From assembly GCA_902761665.1 (NCBI GenBank), contig CACWLA010000006.1, forward strand, positions 1 through 64,000: DNA of 64,000 nucleotides. The letters run 5' to 3'. The position numbers and the translations under genes are program-made. The notes under the pieces were generated by a model that was not told the origin of the DNA, ran no database searches, and saw nothing but the letters and a program-made list of their open reading frames with translations. Shown in pieces: positions 41,449-50,208 of this stretch (positions are counted from its first letter, which is position 1; each line of letters begins with the position of its first letter). The stretch is from an uncultured Lachnospiraceae bacterium (lineage in GTDB: Bacteria > Bacillota > Clostridia > Lachnospirales > Lachnospiraceae).

Positions 41449-43146
41449 CTATCCTTTTACCGCCTCTGCAAGCAGCGGGGCAATGTCAGCAAATTCCCCG
41501 GGTGTGATCTTGGCCTTTTTTCTGTCGTAGGTGAGAAGCCCGTTCGTCTCCTCTTCCACGTCCGAGACCTGCGTATAGACCGCGCCGCAGAGCCCCTGCG
41601 GAACGAGCGGCAGGATCTGCTCCAGATAGAGCGCGCGCAGGTCCTTTACGAAAGCTTCCCGTGTCTTGCAGATCTTATAGCCGTAGACCTTGTCCGGAAC
41701 CGCGCTGTGCTCCGGGATCTGATAAACGTAACCGCCGAATTCGGAAAGGAGGAAGGGTCTTTCGCTCTCCACCGGTTTCACCTTCTTAAAGTAGACGTGC
41801 CGGCTCGTGACGTCGCTTTCCTTCTGTTCAAACCAGCCGGACGCCGCATCGACGAAGCGGTCCGGATCGAGTTTCTTCAGCCGCTCATACACGCCGTCGG
41901 CATCGAACTGGCCCCAGCCCTCGTTGAACGCCGTCCAGAGCGCGATCGAGGGGTGGCTTTTCAGGTGCCGCACCGTCTCCTCCGCCGCATTCAGGAAGTT
42001 CTCCCTGGCTGCCGCGCTCACGCGGCTGCGCTTATCCTTAAGATTCAGGCCAAGCGTAGGGAGCGCCGTATCGCGCAGGAAACTGTACTCCCCGCAGTTG
42101 ACCATGTCCTGGAAGACGATCATGCCCAGGCGGTCGCAGTCATAATAGAACTGCTCCGGCTCGATCTTGATGTGCTTCCGGAGGGTATTGAAGCCGAGCG
42201 CCTTCATCCGCCGGATGTCCCATTCGTACAGGCGGGGCGAGGCCGGTGTATAAAGCCCGTCGGAAAAATACCCCTGGTCCAGCAGGCCGTTGAAGAAATA
42301 CGGCTCGCCGTTCAGACAGAGCCGCGGGATGCCGCTCACCGTCTTCACCGAAAACTTCCGCAGGGCAAAGTAGGACGAGACCTCGTCCTCTCCCGCCTTC
42401 AGCGTGAAGCGGTAAAGGAACGGGTCCTCCGGGTTCCAGAGATGCGGGTAGGGCGGCACGATCCTTGCTTCGCCGTTCTTCAGGACGGCGGTCAGGGGCG
42501 GACCGTTCCCCTCTGCCCTTTCCACTTCGATCAGGCCGTCGGATACGCCTTCCGCGCGGATCAGGGCGCTGCATTCGTCCGTACGGATCTCGAGGCCCCG
42601 GACGTAGTTTTTCGGCACGCTTTCCAGCCAGACCGTCTGCCAGATGCCCGAGACCGGCGTGTACCACATGCCGCCGCGGTCTCTTTTCTGCTTTCCCCAG
42701 GGAAGAGCATGGTCCAGGTCGTCGCGCACCTTCACGAAGAGCTCGTTCTCCGCGTCAAAGCGCACGAGGTCCGTGATGTCGAAGGAAAATGGAAGATACC
42801 CGCCCCTGTGCGCGCCGGCCTTTTTTCCGTTCACGAAAACCTCGCAGATCTGGTCCACGGCGCCGAAATGAAGGAGCAGGCGCTTTCCTTCCGCCGGCAG
42901 TTCCGGGCGGAACGCCTTCCGGTAGTACAGCAGCGTCCCCTCGGGGAAGGTCCGTCCGATCCGCGACAGCAGGCTCTCCGGGCAGAACGGCACGAGGATC
43001 TGTTCATTCAGCCTCTCCGGATCCGTCCCGAAGTCCCACAGACCGTTCAGGTTCTGCCAGCCTTCGCGGACCATCTGCGGGCGCGGGTAGGCATCCCATT
43101 TCCGGCCGCCTGTCTTTTCTCCTGCAGCAGTATATAAAGGTTTCAT
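41449..43146 (-). CDS. Glycoside hydrolase family 2 protein
   Basis: A 565-aa retaining glycosidase of the beta-galactosidase/beta-glucuronidase clan. N-terminal sugar-binding jelly roll with NLNGLWDFG, LHFGAVDQICEVFVNG and GGYLPFSFDITDLV (residues 30-130), an immunoglobulin-like domain, then the TIM barrel with NGEPYFFNGLLDQGYF, the acid/base Glu in TAFNEGWGQFDADG (about 412) and the nucleophile Glu in LLSEFGGY (about 476). It has no signal peptide, so it is intracellular. It is co-transcribed with a D-aminoacylase-like gene 14 bases upstream. The sugar specificity is not predictable here. Confidence 0.9.
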   Translation of the reverse strand: MKPLYTAAGEKTGGRKWDAYPRPQMVREGWQNLNGLWDFGTDPERLNEQILVPFCPESLLSRIGRTFPEGTLLYYRKAFRPELPAEGKRLLLHFGAVDQICEVFVNGKKAGAHRGGYLPFSFDITDLVRFDAENELFVKVRDDLDHALPWGKQKRDRGGMWYTPVSGIWQTVWLESVPKNYVRGLEIRTDECSALIRAEGVSDGLIEVERAEGNGPPLTAVLKNGEARIVPPYPHLWNPEDPFLYRFTLKAGEDEVSSYFALRKFSVKTVSGIPRLCLNGEPYFFNGLLDQGYFSDGLYTPASPRLYEWDIRRMKALGFNTLRKHIKIEPEQFYYDCDRLGMIVFQDMVNCGEYSFLRDTALPTLGLNLKDKRSRVSAAARENFLNAAEETVRHLKSHPSIALWTAFNEGWGQFDADGVYERLKKLDPDRFVDAASGWFEQKESDVTSRHVYFKKVKPVESERPFLLSEFGGYVYQIPEHSAVPDKVYGYKICKTREAFVKDLRALYLEQILPLVPQGLCGAVYTQVSDVEEETNGLLTYDRKKAKITPGEFADIAPLLAEAVKG

Positions 43147-43160
43147 CGTCAGTTCCTTTC

Positions 43161-44750
43161 TCAGTCGGTCCCGCAGAGGAGCGCCCTGCCGGGTCTGGCG
43201 TCCGTGATCCGTCCGCGGTCCACGATCAGTTCGCCGCGTACGAAGACGTATTCGATCCCCTCCGGTTTCTGCATAGGCTCGGTAAAGGTCGAACGGTCCT
43301 TCACCCGCAGCGGATCAAAAACCGTAACGTCCGCGATCTTCCCTTCCTCCAGCGTACCGAGCGTCTTCAGCCCCATCATCCGTGCCGGGAGGCCGGTCAT
43401 CTTCCAGATGACGGTCTCGAGCGGAAGGAGTTTTTCGTCCCGCGCCCATGCCAGGGCGTGCGGGAAGGTGGAAAAGCAGCGCGGATGGAGCTTGTCCTTC
43501 GTGATCGCCGGGTCGTAGGAAAGATTGTAGCCGTCGCTGATGACCGCGATGTCCGGCCGCGAAAAGACCTCACGGACGACCTTTTCGTCCTGCGCGAAGG
43601 TGATGATGAAGACCTCCGGACCGCAGAGCGTGAGGATCTGCATGATCGCGTGCAGCGGGTCGGTCCCGAGTTCCTCCGCGATCTCGCCGATGAATTTGCC
43701 TTCCCAGTCAGGCCGGACGCCCCTCGTCGAGCAGACCATGACGCCGTTCGCGCCGCCGCGCGTTTCAAACTTGACTGAGGTCTCCCGAAGCAGCCTCTCA
43801 TCCGGCCGGCGGACCGTCTCCAGCATGGCCTCGATCCCGCCGTCATGCGCGTAATGCGGCAGCAGGGCGGAAAGCGCGAGCGCCGAAGCAGTGTAGGGAT
43901 ACTGGTCGCAGGAAACGCGCAAGCCCCGCGCGTTCGCTTCGTCGATCAGACGCATCTCCTCCGGAAACAGCTTCCAGTTCGGTTTCTGCATGACCTTAAG
44001 GTGCGAGATCTGCACGTGCACGCCGGTCTTCTCAGCGATGCCGATCATCTCCCGGACGCTGTCCAGGACGCCCGCGCCTTCGTCGCGCATGTGCACCGTG
44101 AGCAGGCGGTCATGCCGTGCAAGCACGCGGGCAAGCCTCTCCAGTTCCTCCGGCGGCGCAAAGCAGCTGGGCGGATAAGCGAGCCCGAGAGACATCCCGA
44201 ACGCGCCGTCCAGGAGTTCCTGCTCCAGGATCTCCTCCATCCGGCGCATCTCCTCCGGCGCCGCCGGGCGGTCCTCAAAGCCCATCACGGCGCCGCGCAG
44301 GGTCCCGTGCCCGACCAGCATGCCGTAGTTCGTGGACATCGGATGCGCCTCAAGATGCCGCGCGTATGCCGCGGTCGAATAGGTCGTGATCTTCGTCCCG
44401 AGCATGGGAATCTCCAGTTCGGACGCACAGTAATTCTCGATCTCCTCCCGCCTTTCGTCATTGCAGGGCAGGATGGAAATGCCGCAGTTGCCGCAGAGTT
44501 CGCTTGTCGCGCCCTGGTAAAGCTTGCTTTCGGGCAGGTAGGGCACGAGCGGGCAGATGTCCGAGTGCGAATGGATATCGATGAAGCCGGGGCAGACGGT
44601 GAGGCCGCTCACGTCGAGGATCTCTTCCGCCTCCGCATCCGCTTCCGGGAAAAACACCCGGCCGTCCTTCATCGCAAGATCCGCCCGCCTTCCCGGCGCG
44701 CCGGTCCCGTCCACGACCGTGCCGCCCCTGAGGATCCGGTCATATTTCAT
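43161..44750 (-). CDS. D-aminoacylase / N-acyl-D-amino-acid deacylase family amidohydrolase
   Basis: A 529-aa metal-dependent amidohydrolase. It begins with the small beta-sandwich typical of the family (ILRGGTVVDGTGAPGRRADLA), then the metal-binding FIDIHSHSD (about residues 57-65), a conserved Cys region (ELCGNCGISI), HMRDEGAGVLDSV, ISHLKVM and the Asp-bearing ISDGYNLS. It ends GKIADVTVFDP, as expected. Substrates in this family include N-acyl-D-amino acids and D-amino acid peptides. The ATG at 44750 follows AAGGAG by seven bases. The pairing with a GH2 hydrolase suggests breakdown of a glycan-peptide or acylated sugar compound, but this is inference. Confidence 0.85.
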   Translation of the reverse strand: MKYDRILRGGTVVDGTGAPGRRADLAMKDGRVFFPEADAEAEEILDVSGLTVCPGFIDIHSHSDICPLVPYLPESKLYQGATSELCGNCGISILPCNDERREEIENYCASELEIPMLGTKITTYSTAAYARHLEAHPMSTNYGMLVGHGTLRGAVMGFEDRPAAPEEMRRMEEILEQELLDGAFGMSLGLAYPPSCFAPPEELERLARVLARHDRLLTVHMRDEGAGVLDSVREMIGIAEKTGVHVQISHLKVMQKPNWKLFPEEMRLIDEANARGLRVSCDQYPYTASALALSALLPHYAHDGGIEAMLETVRRPDERLLRETSVKFETRGGANGVMVCSTRGVRPDWEGKFIGEIAEELGTDPLHAIMQILTLCGPEVFIITFAQDEKVVREVFSRPDIAVISDGYNLSYDPAITKDKLHPRCFSTFPHALAWARDEKLLPLETVIWKMTGLPARMMGLKTLGTLEEGKIADVTVFDPLRVKDRSTFTEPMQKPEGIEYVFVRGELIVDRGRITDARPGRALLCGTD

Positions 44751-44786
44751 GGCATGACTCCTTATCACGAAGCTGTTGGTATGATG

Positions 44787-44847
44787 ATTTTAACGCCGAA
44801 GCGGTGCCGCTGTCAATCTTGACAGAAGCACCGCTTTCCTGTAAAAT
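44787..44847. promoter_or_regulatory. Face-to-face divergent promoters inside a 38-bp palindrome
   Basis: Minus strand: -35 TTGACA (44811-44816), 18-base spacer, -10 TAAAAT (44787-44792), toward the D-aminoacylase and GH2 genes. Plus strand: -35 TTGACA (44819-44824), 17-base spacer, -10 TAAAAT (44842-44847), toward the helicase. The two -35 boxes are two bases apart. Both spacers continue the symmetry: AAGCGGTGC (44799-44807) mirrors GCACCGCTT (44828-44836). Confidence 0.8.
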
Positions 44848-44922
44848 AATCTCGAACAGACATTCGAAACCGCACGGCCTCCGGAACGGAGCCGTTTCCC
44901 GCGCGCAGCAAAGGAGCCGCAC

Positions 44923-47082
44923 ATGGAAGAATACTTAAAAGGACTGAATCTGCCGCAGTTTGAGGCGGTCACGACCACGGAAGGGTATGTCCGCGTGGTC
45001 GCCGGAGCCGGTTCCGGCAAGACCAGGGCCCTCGCCTCCCGCTTCGCCTACCTCGTCCGCGAGATGGGCATCCTGCCGTCCAATATCCTCTGCGTCACCT
45101 TTACGAACAAGGCCGCCGGGGAGATGAAGCGCCGCATCCACAACCTGACCGGCGACAACGACACCGGCTACGTGAATACCTTCCACGGCTTCTGCGTAAG
45201 CATCCTGCAGGAAGATTCCTTCGCGGTGCAGTACCCGCGCAGTTTTCTCGTGCTGGACAATTCCGACATCGACGACATGCTCCGCATCATCTACGAAGAG
45301 CGCGGCCTTACCATGAAGGACATGACCTTCCGCGACGCACGGGACATGTTCGAGATCCGCAAATGCCTCACCGAACCCGGCTACTACCTGGACATGATCA
45401 ACCTCTCCCTTGATGAGCTGAAGCTGAAATACGAAAACGCCCGCGAAGTACGCGACATCCTCTTTTACGGCTATCTCTACCAGGAGCGCAAGTGCTTCGG
45501 CCTCGACTACAACGATCTGATCATCTTCTCGCTGTACATTTTCGAGACTCATCCGGACATCGCAAAGAAATGGCAGGAACGCCTCGAATACATCATGATC
45601 GACGAGTTTCAGGACATCGATCCGCTGCAGATCCGCCTGATGGAAGTCCTGCAGGCCTACCACAAAAACCTCTTCGTCGTGGGCGATTCCGACCAGACCA
45701 TCTACACCTGGCGCGGTGCAAACGTGAAGTTCCTGATGGATTTTGACAAACAGTTCCCGGGCACGAAGACCATTTTCATGAACGACAACTACCGTTCCAC
45801 GCCCGAGATCCTGCAGACCGTCAACTCTCTGATCGAAAAAAACAACAACCGCCTGCGCAAGGACCTGATCGCGCATCAGGAAAACGGTCCGATGGTCCGC
45901 GCGAACCTCTGCGAAAACAGCGAGGAAGAAGCGAAATGGGTCGCCGACCGCATCACCGAGCTGAAGAAAAAACGCGGCGTGAAATATAAGGACATGACCG
46001 TCCTTTACCGCTCGCATTACTTAAGCCGCAGCATCGAATCCGAGCTGACGGCCCGGAAGATCCCCTACACGATCTACAGCGGCGTGGCCTTCTTCGACCG
46101 CGCCGAGGTGAAGGATGCGCTTTCCTACCTGCGCATGGTCGCGGCACAGGATGACCTCTCCTTCCGCCGCGTGGCCAACCAGCCGAAGCGGAACCTCGGG
46201 ATCAAGCGGATGAAATTCCTGCAGGAGACCGCAGCCGCCGAAGGAAAGACGCTGTGGCAGACGCTCCTCTCGCACCGCGAAGACCCGATCTTCAAGGGAA
46301 CGAAGGCGGAGGCCTTCATTGCCCTCATTGAACGCTTCATGAAGCTTGCGGAAAAGATGCCGGTCTCCAAACTTTTCACCGAGATCCTGGCGGCTTCGGG
46401 CTACGAAGCCATGCTGCGGACCGAGGGCGACCAGGCGCGGCTCGACAACATCGCCGAGCTGAAGCAGACCATCCTGCAGTACGAGATCGGCTGCGGCGAG
46501 GAAGCCGCTCTTCCGGATTTTCTTGCCCACATCGCCCTCTTTACGGAGGCGGATGCGATCGACGAAGCCGACAAGGTGAAACTCATGACCGTCCACGCCG
46601 CGAAGGGACTGGAATTCCCCTATGTGTTCCTCATCGGTCTGAATGAGGGCGTGTTCCCGGCAAAGCGCACCGATTCCTTCGAGGGCATGGAGGAGGAGCG
46701 CAGGCTCTGCTTCGTGGCCATGACGAGGGCGCAGAAGGGTCTCTTCCTCTCCGGCACCGAAGGCCGGACCTTTGACGGCGCGCCGAAGTACATGTCCCGC
46801 TTCCTGCTGGATATCGAGCCCGGGCTCGTCGCCTACGACGAAGATCCGCGCGAAGAACTCATCAAGGAAAGCCGCGAATATGCCGAAGCCTACAATAAGA
46901 CTCTCTCCGCAAAGAATGCCGCGCCCGAATTCCACGTCGGTGACCGCGTGAAACACCCCATCATGGGCGAAGGCACGGTGAAGGACGTCGACATGAAAAA
47001 GAACGCCTACCTCGTCCAGTTCGTCGAGCTGAAAACGCCCCGGGCGATCTCGTTCCGGGCGAAGCTGGAGAAGATGAAATAA
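44923..47082 (+). CDS. UvrD/PcrA-type ATP-dependent DNA helicase
   Basis: A superfamily 1A 3'-5' helicase (719 aa) used in nucleotide excision repair and to remove RecA or stalled complexes. Motif I AGAGSGKTRALASRF (residues 28-42), Ia CVTFTNKAAGEM, motif II IMIDEFQDIDPLQ (about 225), motif III GDSDQTIYTWRGAN (about 253), motif IV NYRSTPEI, motif V TVHAAKGLEFPYVF (about 556), motif VI FVAMTRAQKGLFLSG. The C-terminal VGDRVKHPIMGEGTVKDV matches the PcrA/UvrD tail (Tudor-like). It is monocistronic. Another UvrD paralog role cannot be excluded without the rest of the genome. Confidence 0.94.
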   Translation: MEEYLKGLNLPQFEAVTTTEGYVRVVAGAGSGKTRALASRFAYLVREMGILPSNILCVTFTNKAAGEMKRRIHNLTGDNDTGYVNTFHGFCVSILQEDSFAVQYPRSFLVLDNSDIDDMLRIIYEERGLTMKDMTFRDARDMFEIRKCLTEPGYYLDMINLSLDELKLKYENAREVRDILFYGYLYQERKCFGLDYNDLIIFSLYIFETHPDIAKKWQERLEYIMIDEFQDIDPLQIRLMEVLQAYHKNLFVVGDSDQTIYTWRGANVKFLMDFDKQFPGTKTIFMNDNYRSTPEILQTVNSLIEKNNNRLRKDLIAHQENGPMVRANLCENSEEEAKWVADRITELKKKRGVKYKDMTVLYRSHYLSRSIESELTARKIPYTIYSGVAFFDRAEVKDALSYLRMVAAQDDLSFRRVANQPKRNLGIKRMKFLQETAAAEGKTLWQTLLSHREDPIFKGTKAEAFIALIERFMKLAEKMPVSKLFTEILAASGYEAMLRTEGDQARLDNIAELKQTILQYEIGCGEEAALPDFLAHIALFTEADAIDEADKVKLMTVHAAKGLEFPYVFLIGLNEGVFPAKRTDSFEGMEEERRLCFVAMTRAQKGLFLSGTEGRTFDGAPKYMSRFLLDIEPGLVAYDEDPREELIKESREYAEAYNKTLSAKNAAPEFHVGDRVKHPIMGEGTVKDVDMKKNAYLVQFVELKTPRAISFRAKLEKMK

Positions 47083-47111
47083 ACCTTCCGTGAACCATGT
47101 CAAACAGGAAA

Positions 47112-47136
47112 CGGGGCCTGTATCGGCCCCGCTTTT
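47112..47136. terminator. Terminator between the helicase and LysR genes
   Basis: CGGGGCC (47112-47118) / GGCCCCG (47125-47131), then CTTTTT on the plus strand; on the minus strand the tail is TTTCC, weaker. Confidence 0.85.
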
Positions 47137-47156
47137 TCATAAGTTCTTTCATTCAA

Positions 47157-48077
47157 TCAGTCCGTAAAAACAGAAGGATCCGTCTTTGCCAGTTCATTTC
47201 TTGCCTTGCGCAGATCACTGACGAAAGCCAATGTCTCTCCGGAAGCATCGTTGGCATAGGCGAAGGAATAGGTGCTGAAAAAGCTCCAGTCAATCGGGCG
47301 GAACGTCAAAGAAGGGTGGATGCCGTCCCAGGCGGACGGCGCAATGATCGCAGCATTCTCTGACACACCGGTATTGAAGACGTCAATGGAGTAGAATTGA
47401 TTCGGCCGGTGAATGATTGCATGTGAAAGAGCTTTTTGCAGATAATTATTCATTTCGTCCAACAGATGACTCCCCAGCGCGGGAATGATCAAGGGGACGC
47501 TGTCCATCTGAGATACCTGAATCGTGCCTTCCGCAAGAAGCGGATGATGAAGAGGCAGAAAAAGCCCGATGGGGATCTTGTGGAGGGGCAGCAGCAAGAG
47601 ATTCGGCGGCAGATGAAGCGGATTCAACAATGTAGCGACTCCGTCCAATGAAACACCGATTTTTCTGTAGAGATAGTCGCTTTGATTGAAATCATCAGTG
47701 AAGGTATAAATATGAAGATCATACTTTGCTAACAAATCAACAGCTTCCAGATATCGACGAAGATCATATGCCGGAGCAAATAATTCGTTTCCAATCCGAA
47801 GCTGTATTCTGGAATCCTCCTTTGCCAAAGATGCACGGGAGATCGCAGAGGAAGAAAAAGCCAAAAGATCCTTGGCGTCTTTGTACAATGATAAACCTGC
47901 TTTTGTCAGATGAGCTCCGCGGGCATCCCTTGTAAAAAGCGTGAATCCGTACTCTTTCTCCAGTGCCGATATTTGTTTTGTCAGGGCAGGAACCGAAAGA
48001 TAAAGGATGTCAGCGACCTTTGAAAAACTGCCGAGCTCAGCGATCGTCACGAAGGTATCCAATCTTTTGTCGTACAT
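47157..48077 (-). CDS. LysR-family transcriptional regulator
   Basis: A 306-aa regulator. The N-terminal winged helix-turn-helix covers residues 5-62 (LDTFVTIAELGSFSKVADILYLSVPALTKQISALE), followed by a coiled helix and a periplasmic-binding-protein-like effector domain. The gene is divergent from a secreted lipoprotein gene and its own promoter region has a perfect TTAAC-N5-GTTAA palindrome, the usual LysR T-N11-A type site. The base composition is somewhat AT-richer than the flanking housekeeping genes. The effector and targets are unknown; autorepression and control of the lipoprotein gene are plausible. Confidence 0.93.
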   Translation of the reverse strand: MYDKRLDTFVTIAELGSFSKVADILYLSVPALTKQISALEKEYGFTLFTRDARGAHLTKAGLSLYKDAKDLLAFSSSAISRASLAKEDSRIQLRIGNELFAPAYDLRRYLEAVDLLAKYDLHIYTFTDDFNQSDYLYRKIGVSLDGVATLLNPLHLPPNLLLLPLHKIPIGLFLPLHHPLLAEGTIQVSQMDSVPLIIPALGSHLLDEMNNYLQKALSHAIIHRPNQFYSIDVFNTGVSENAAIIAPSAWDGIHPSLTFRPIDWSFFSTYSFAYANDASGETLAFVSDLRKARNELAKTDPSVFTD

Positions 48078-48136
48078 AACAAGTCATCTCCAAAATATTG
48101 TTCACAATTGAGACGGGTGTTGCCCATTTACGAGTT

Positions 48137-48185
48137 TTAACTTTTGGTTAATTCCCACTATAACTATTTTGTTCTTCAAAAGCAA
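48137..48185 (-). promoter_or_regulatory. Promoter and palindromic operator of the LysR gene
   Basis: -35 TTGCTT (48180-48185), 17-base spacer, -10 TATAGT (48157-48162). Just downstream at the expected start site lies TTAAC-TTTTG-GTTAA (48137-48151), a perfect 5+5 palindrome suited to autorepression. Confidence 0.65.
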
Positions 48186-48277
48186 TACCGAAAGTGCAAT
48201 AATTCATGCTGTAAGCAAGGCCCGTTTACAAAGCTTGATCCTGCGGTGCTTATATATGCGAAAGAAGGAGGCAAAAA

Positions 48278-49405
48278 ATGAAAAAACTCACAGCTGTTGC
48301 ATTGGCAATACTTTTGCTGCTGTCATTGGCGGGATGCGGAGAGAAGAAACCGGGAACGGATCCGGCAGCGACGTCCGGGGAAGCAACAAAGGAAGAGACG
48401 ACAGAAACCTCTTCCTCTGAAACAACTTCTGCAGAGGAAACGACGCCTGCTCCGACGGAACCTTCCGCGGAACTTCCCACAGAAACAGTCCCTGCCCCGA
48501 CAGAATCTTCTGCTGAACTTCCTACGGAAACCGAACCTGCTCCGGCGGAAAGGACGGCATGTACCACGAAACTCCTGGAAGGCCGCGTCGATGAGAAGAC
48601 TGGCGTCATGTACTTTTTGGCATCGGACGGTGCATATCGGGCGCCTAATGATTTTGCGGTCATCAATGAGAAAGATATTGTGATCCTTGATAATGTATCC
48701 TGCCGGCTGCAGCGTTTCAAAGACGGACAGTACTTTGACACGGTCAATTTGCCTGAAGACCTTGGGGATTATTACGAGCTCTGCGTGATTGGAGATAATG
48801 CCTATGTCTTGGCAAGCGGAAGCCTGGTTAAGGTCGATCTGAACACAAAAGAGCTTAGCTCCATTTCTCTTCCGAATCCGGAAAAAGAAACGCCAAATTA
48901 CATGGGACTGTATGTCAACGATATGCTTGAACAGGACGGGAAACTGTACCTTGTCACCGAACTGTATGGAAATTACTGCCTGAATGAAGAGGCGCAGGAA
49001 GTGGTGAAAACGGAAAGCGCGAACATACCGTACAGTTCCAAACGAGCAGGGGGAATTGATGGAAAAGAAATCGTTGTGGTAAAAGGTGACCGGCGCTGGA
49101 TGGTCAATGCTCCGAATCGCGCCGGTGATGTGATCGGCTTCGGTGAGGACGGGATCGTGTATGTCTATCTGTATGATCTGGACCTTACGCGGGAAGATGA
49201 AGGCTACTGCCGGATCCTGAAGTGCGAGGCGGGTAAAGGCGTCATTGCGGAGAGCATCGTGGACGTCTCGAAATGGATACTCAGTTCGCAAAACACTTTT
49301 GCGAAACTCGGTGCGGACGGCAGCGTGTATGTTCTGGCACTGCGTGAGAACGACTTTGCCGTGTACAAACTGAACGTCGGTGCCGAAGACATCGTAAGCC
49401 CGTAA
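48278..49405 (+). CDS. Secreted lipoprotein of unknown function
   Basis: A 375-aa protein with a lipobox (SLAGC, Cys20). A Glu/Thr/Pro-rich linker follows (21-95) with two copies of a PAPTE-S-AELPTET unit. The C-terminal domain (about 96-375) consists of short beta-strand-like repeats such as DFAVINEKDIVILDN, LCVIGDNAYVLASG and FGEDGIVYVYLYD, which suggest a beta-propeller; no catalytic motif is visible. It is divergent from the LysR gene. A surface-binding or sensing role is possible. AAGGAGG precedes the ATG with good spacing. Confidence 0.75.
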   Translation: MKKLTAVALAILLLLSLAGCGEKKPGTDPAATSGEATKEETTETSSSETTSAEETTPAPTEPSAELPTETVPAPTESSAELPTETEPAPAERTACTTKLLEGRVDEKTGVMYFLASDGAYRAPNDFAVINEKDIVILDNVSCRLQRFKDGQYFDTVNLPEDLGDYYELCVIGDNAYVLASGSLVKVDLNTKELSSISLPNPEKETPNYMGLYVNDMLEQDGKLYLVTELYGNYCLNEEAQEVVKTESANIPYSSKRAGGIDGKEIVVVKGDRRWMVNAPNRAGDVIGFGEDGIVYVYLYDLDLTREDEGYCRILKCEAGKGVIAESIVDVSKWILSSQNTFAKLGADGSVYVLALRENDFAVYKLNVGAEDIVSP

Positions 49406-49422
49406 AATTCATAATTGAAACA

Positions 49423-49458
49423 GAGGAGCGGCTGCCTCAGGGCAGCCGCTCCTCTTCT
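49423..49458. terminator. Hairpin terminator between the lipoprotein and ydcF-like genes
   Basis: A 14-bp stem GAGGAGCGGCTGCC / GGCAGCCGCTCCTC (49423-49454) with a four-base loop; the T-run is weak on both sides (TTCTGT, CTGTTTC). Confidence 0.7.
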
Positions 49459-49485
49459 GTCATCGTATCCGTTTATTATTCGGAT

Positions 49486-50208
49486 CTATCCGAAGATCCA
49501 GGTGTACAGGATCCCGCAGCATTCACGGAGAACGTAGGTCGGGACCAGGTAGGAAGCCGTCCGCGCCGGCCAGGCGTACGCTTTAAGTCCGGCTTTCTCC
49601 GCAAGCTGCATGGCGCGGAAGCAGTGGTAATCGCTGGTCACCAGCAGCACGTCCGGTGCAAGACCTTCCTTTTCGATCAGGGTCTTTGAAAAAGCAATGT
49701 TCTCTTTTGTGGAGGAGGATTCCTCTTCGATATAAAGCCGCTCCGGATCGATCCCGGCCTGCACGAGTTTTTCGTAAATGCAGCGCCCTTCGGAGATGTG
49801 TTCGTCATCTCCCTTTCCGCCGGAGCAGACGGCCTTGACCTCCGGGTGGTCCTCCAGATAATTCCGCGCCGTATTGATCCGGTTCCAGAGCATGAGGCTC
49901 GGCTCGGAGCCGTTCACGCGGCAGCCCAGGATGACCATCGTGACTGCCTGCCCTTCTTCCGGCTGTTTCTTCGTCCCGTAAAGCTGCAGACCGCCGAGAA
50001 CCAGCAGCGCTGCCAGGGCGAGTCCCGCAAGAACGTGCAGAGCTTTATGCACCTTCTTCGGCAGTTTCTTCCGGAAGATCCCATAGAGGATCAGTGCGCA
50101 GCCGGCAGCGATTCCCAGGGCGGAACCGATGTTGAATACGATCCCGGGAAGCGGCGCGATGAAGATGAACAGGCAGAGAATGCCCAGGATGATGAAAATG
50201 ATACTCAT
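49486..50208 (-). CDS. YdcF/SanA-like DUF218 membrane protein
   Basis: A 240-aa protein with hydrophobic segments at about residues 2-18, 24-43 and 58-75, then a DUF218 domain. Family landmarks are VTMVILGCRVNGSEPSLML (about 88-106), AVCSGGKGDDEHISEG, IEEESSSTKENIAFS and VLLVTSDYHCFRAMQLAEKAG. The domain occurs in envelope-related proteins (SanA, ElyC, YdcF), with no settled biochemical activity. It overlaps the 3' end of the DegV gene by four bases, so the two are translationally coupled. Confidence 0.88.
   Translation of the reverse strand: MSIIFIILGILCLFIFIAPLPGIVFNIGSALGIAAGCALILYGIFRKKLPKKVHKALHVLAGLALAALLVLGGLQLYGTKKQPEEGQAVTMVILGCRVNGSEPSLMLWNRINTARNYLEDHPEVKAVCSGGKGDDEHISEGRCIYEKLVQAGIDPERLYIEEESSSTKENIAFSKTLIEKEGLAPDVLLVTSDYHCFRAMQLAEKAGLKAYAWPARTASYLVPTYVLRECCGILYTWIFG

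Noticed and set aside
43397..43846. Arg/Ser-rich minus-strand frame inside the amidohydrolase gene
   Set aside because: An alternative frame of the D-aminoacylase-like gene, with the low-complexity composition of frame-shifted GC-rich code.
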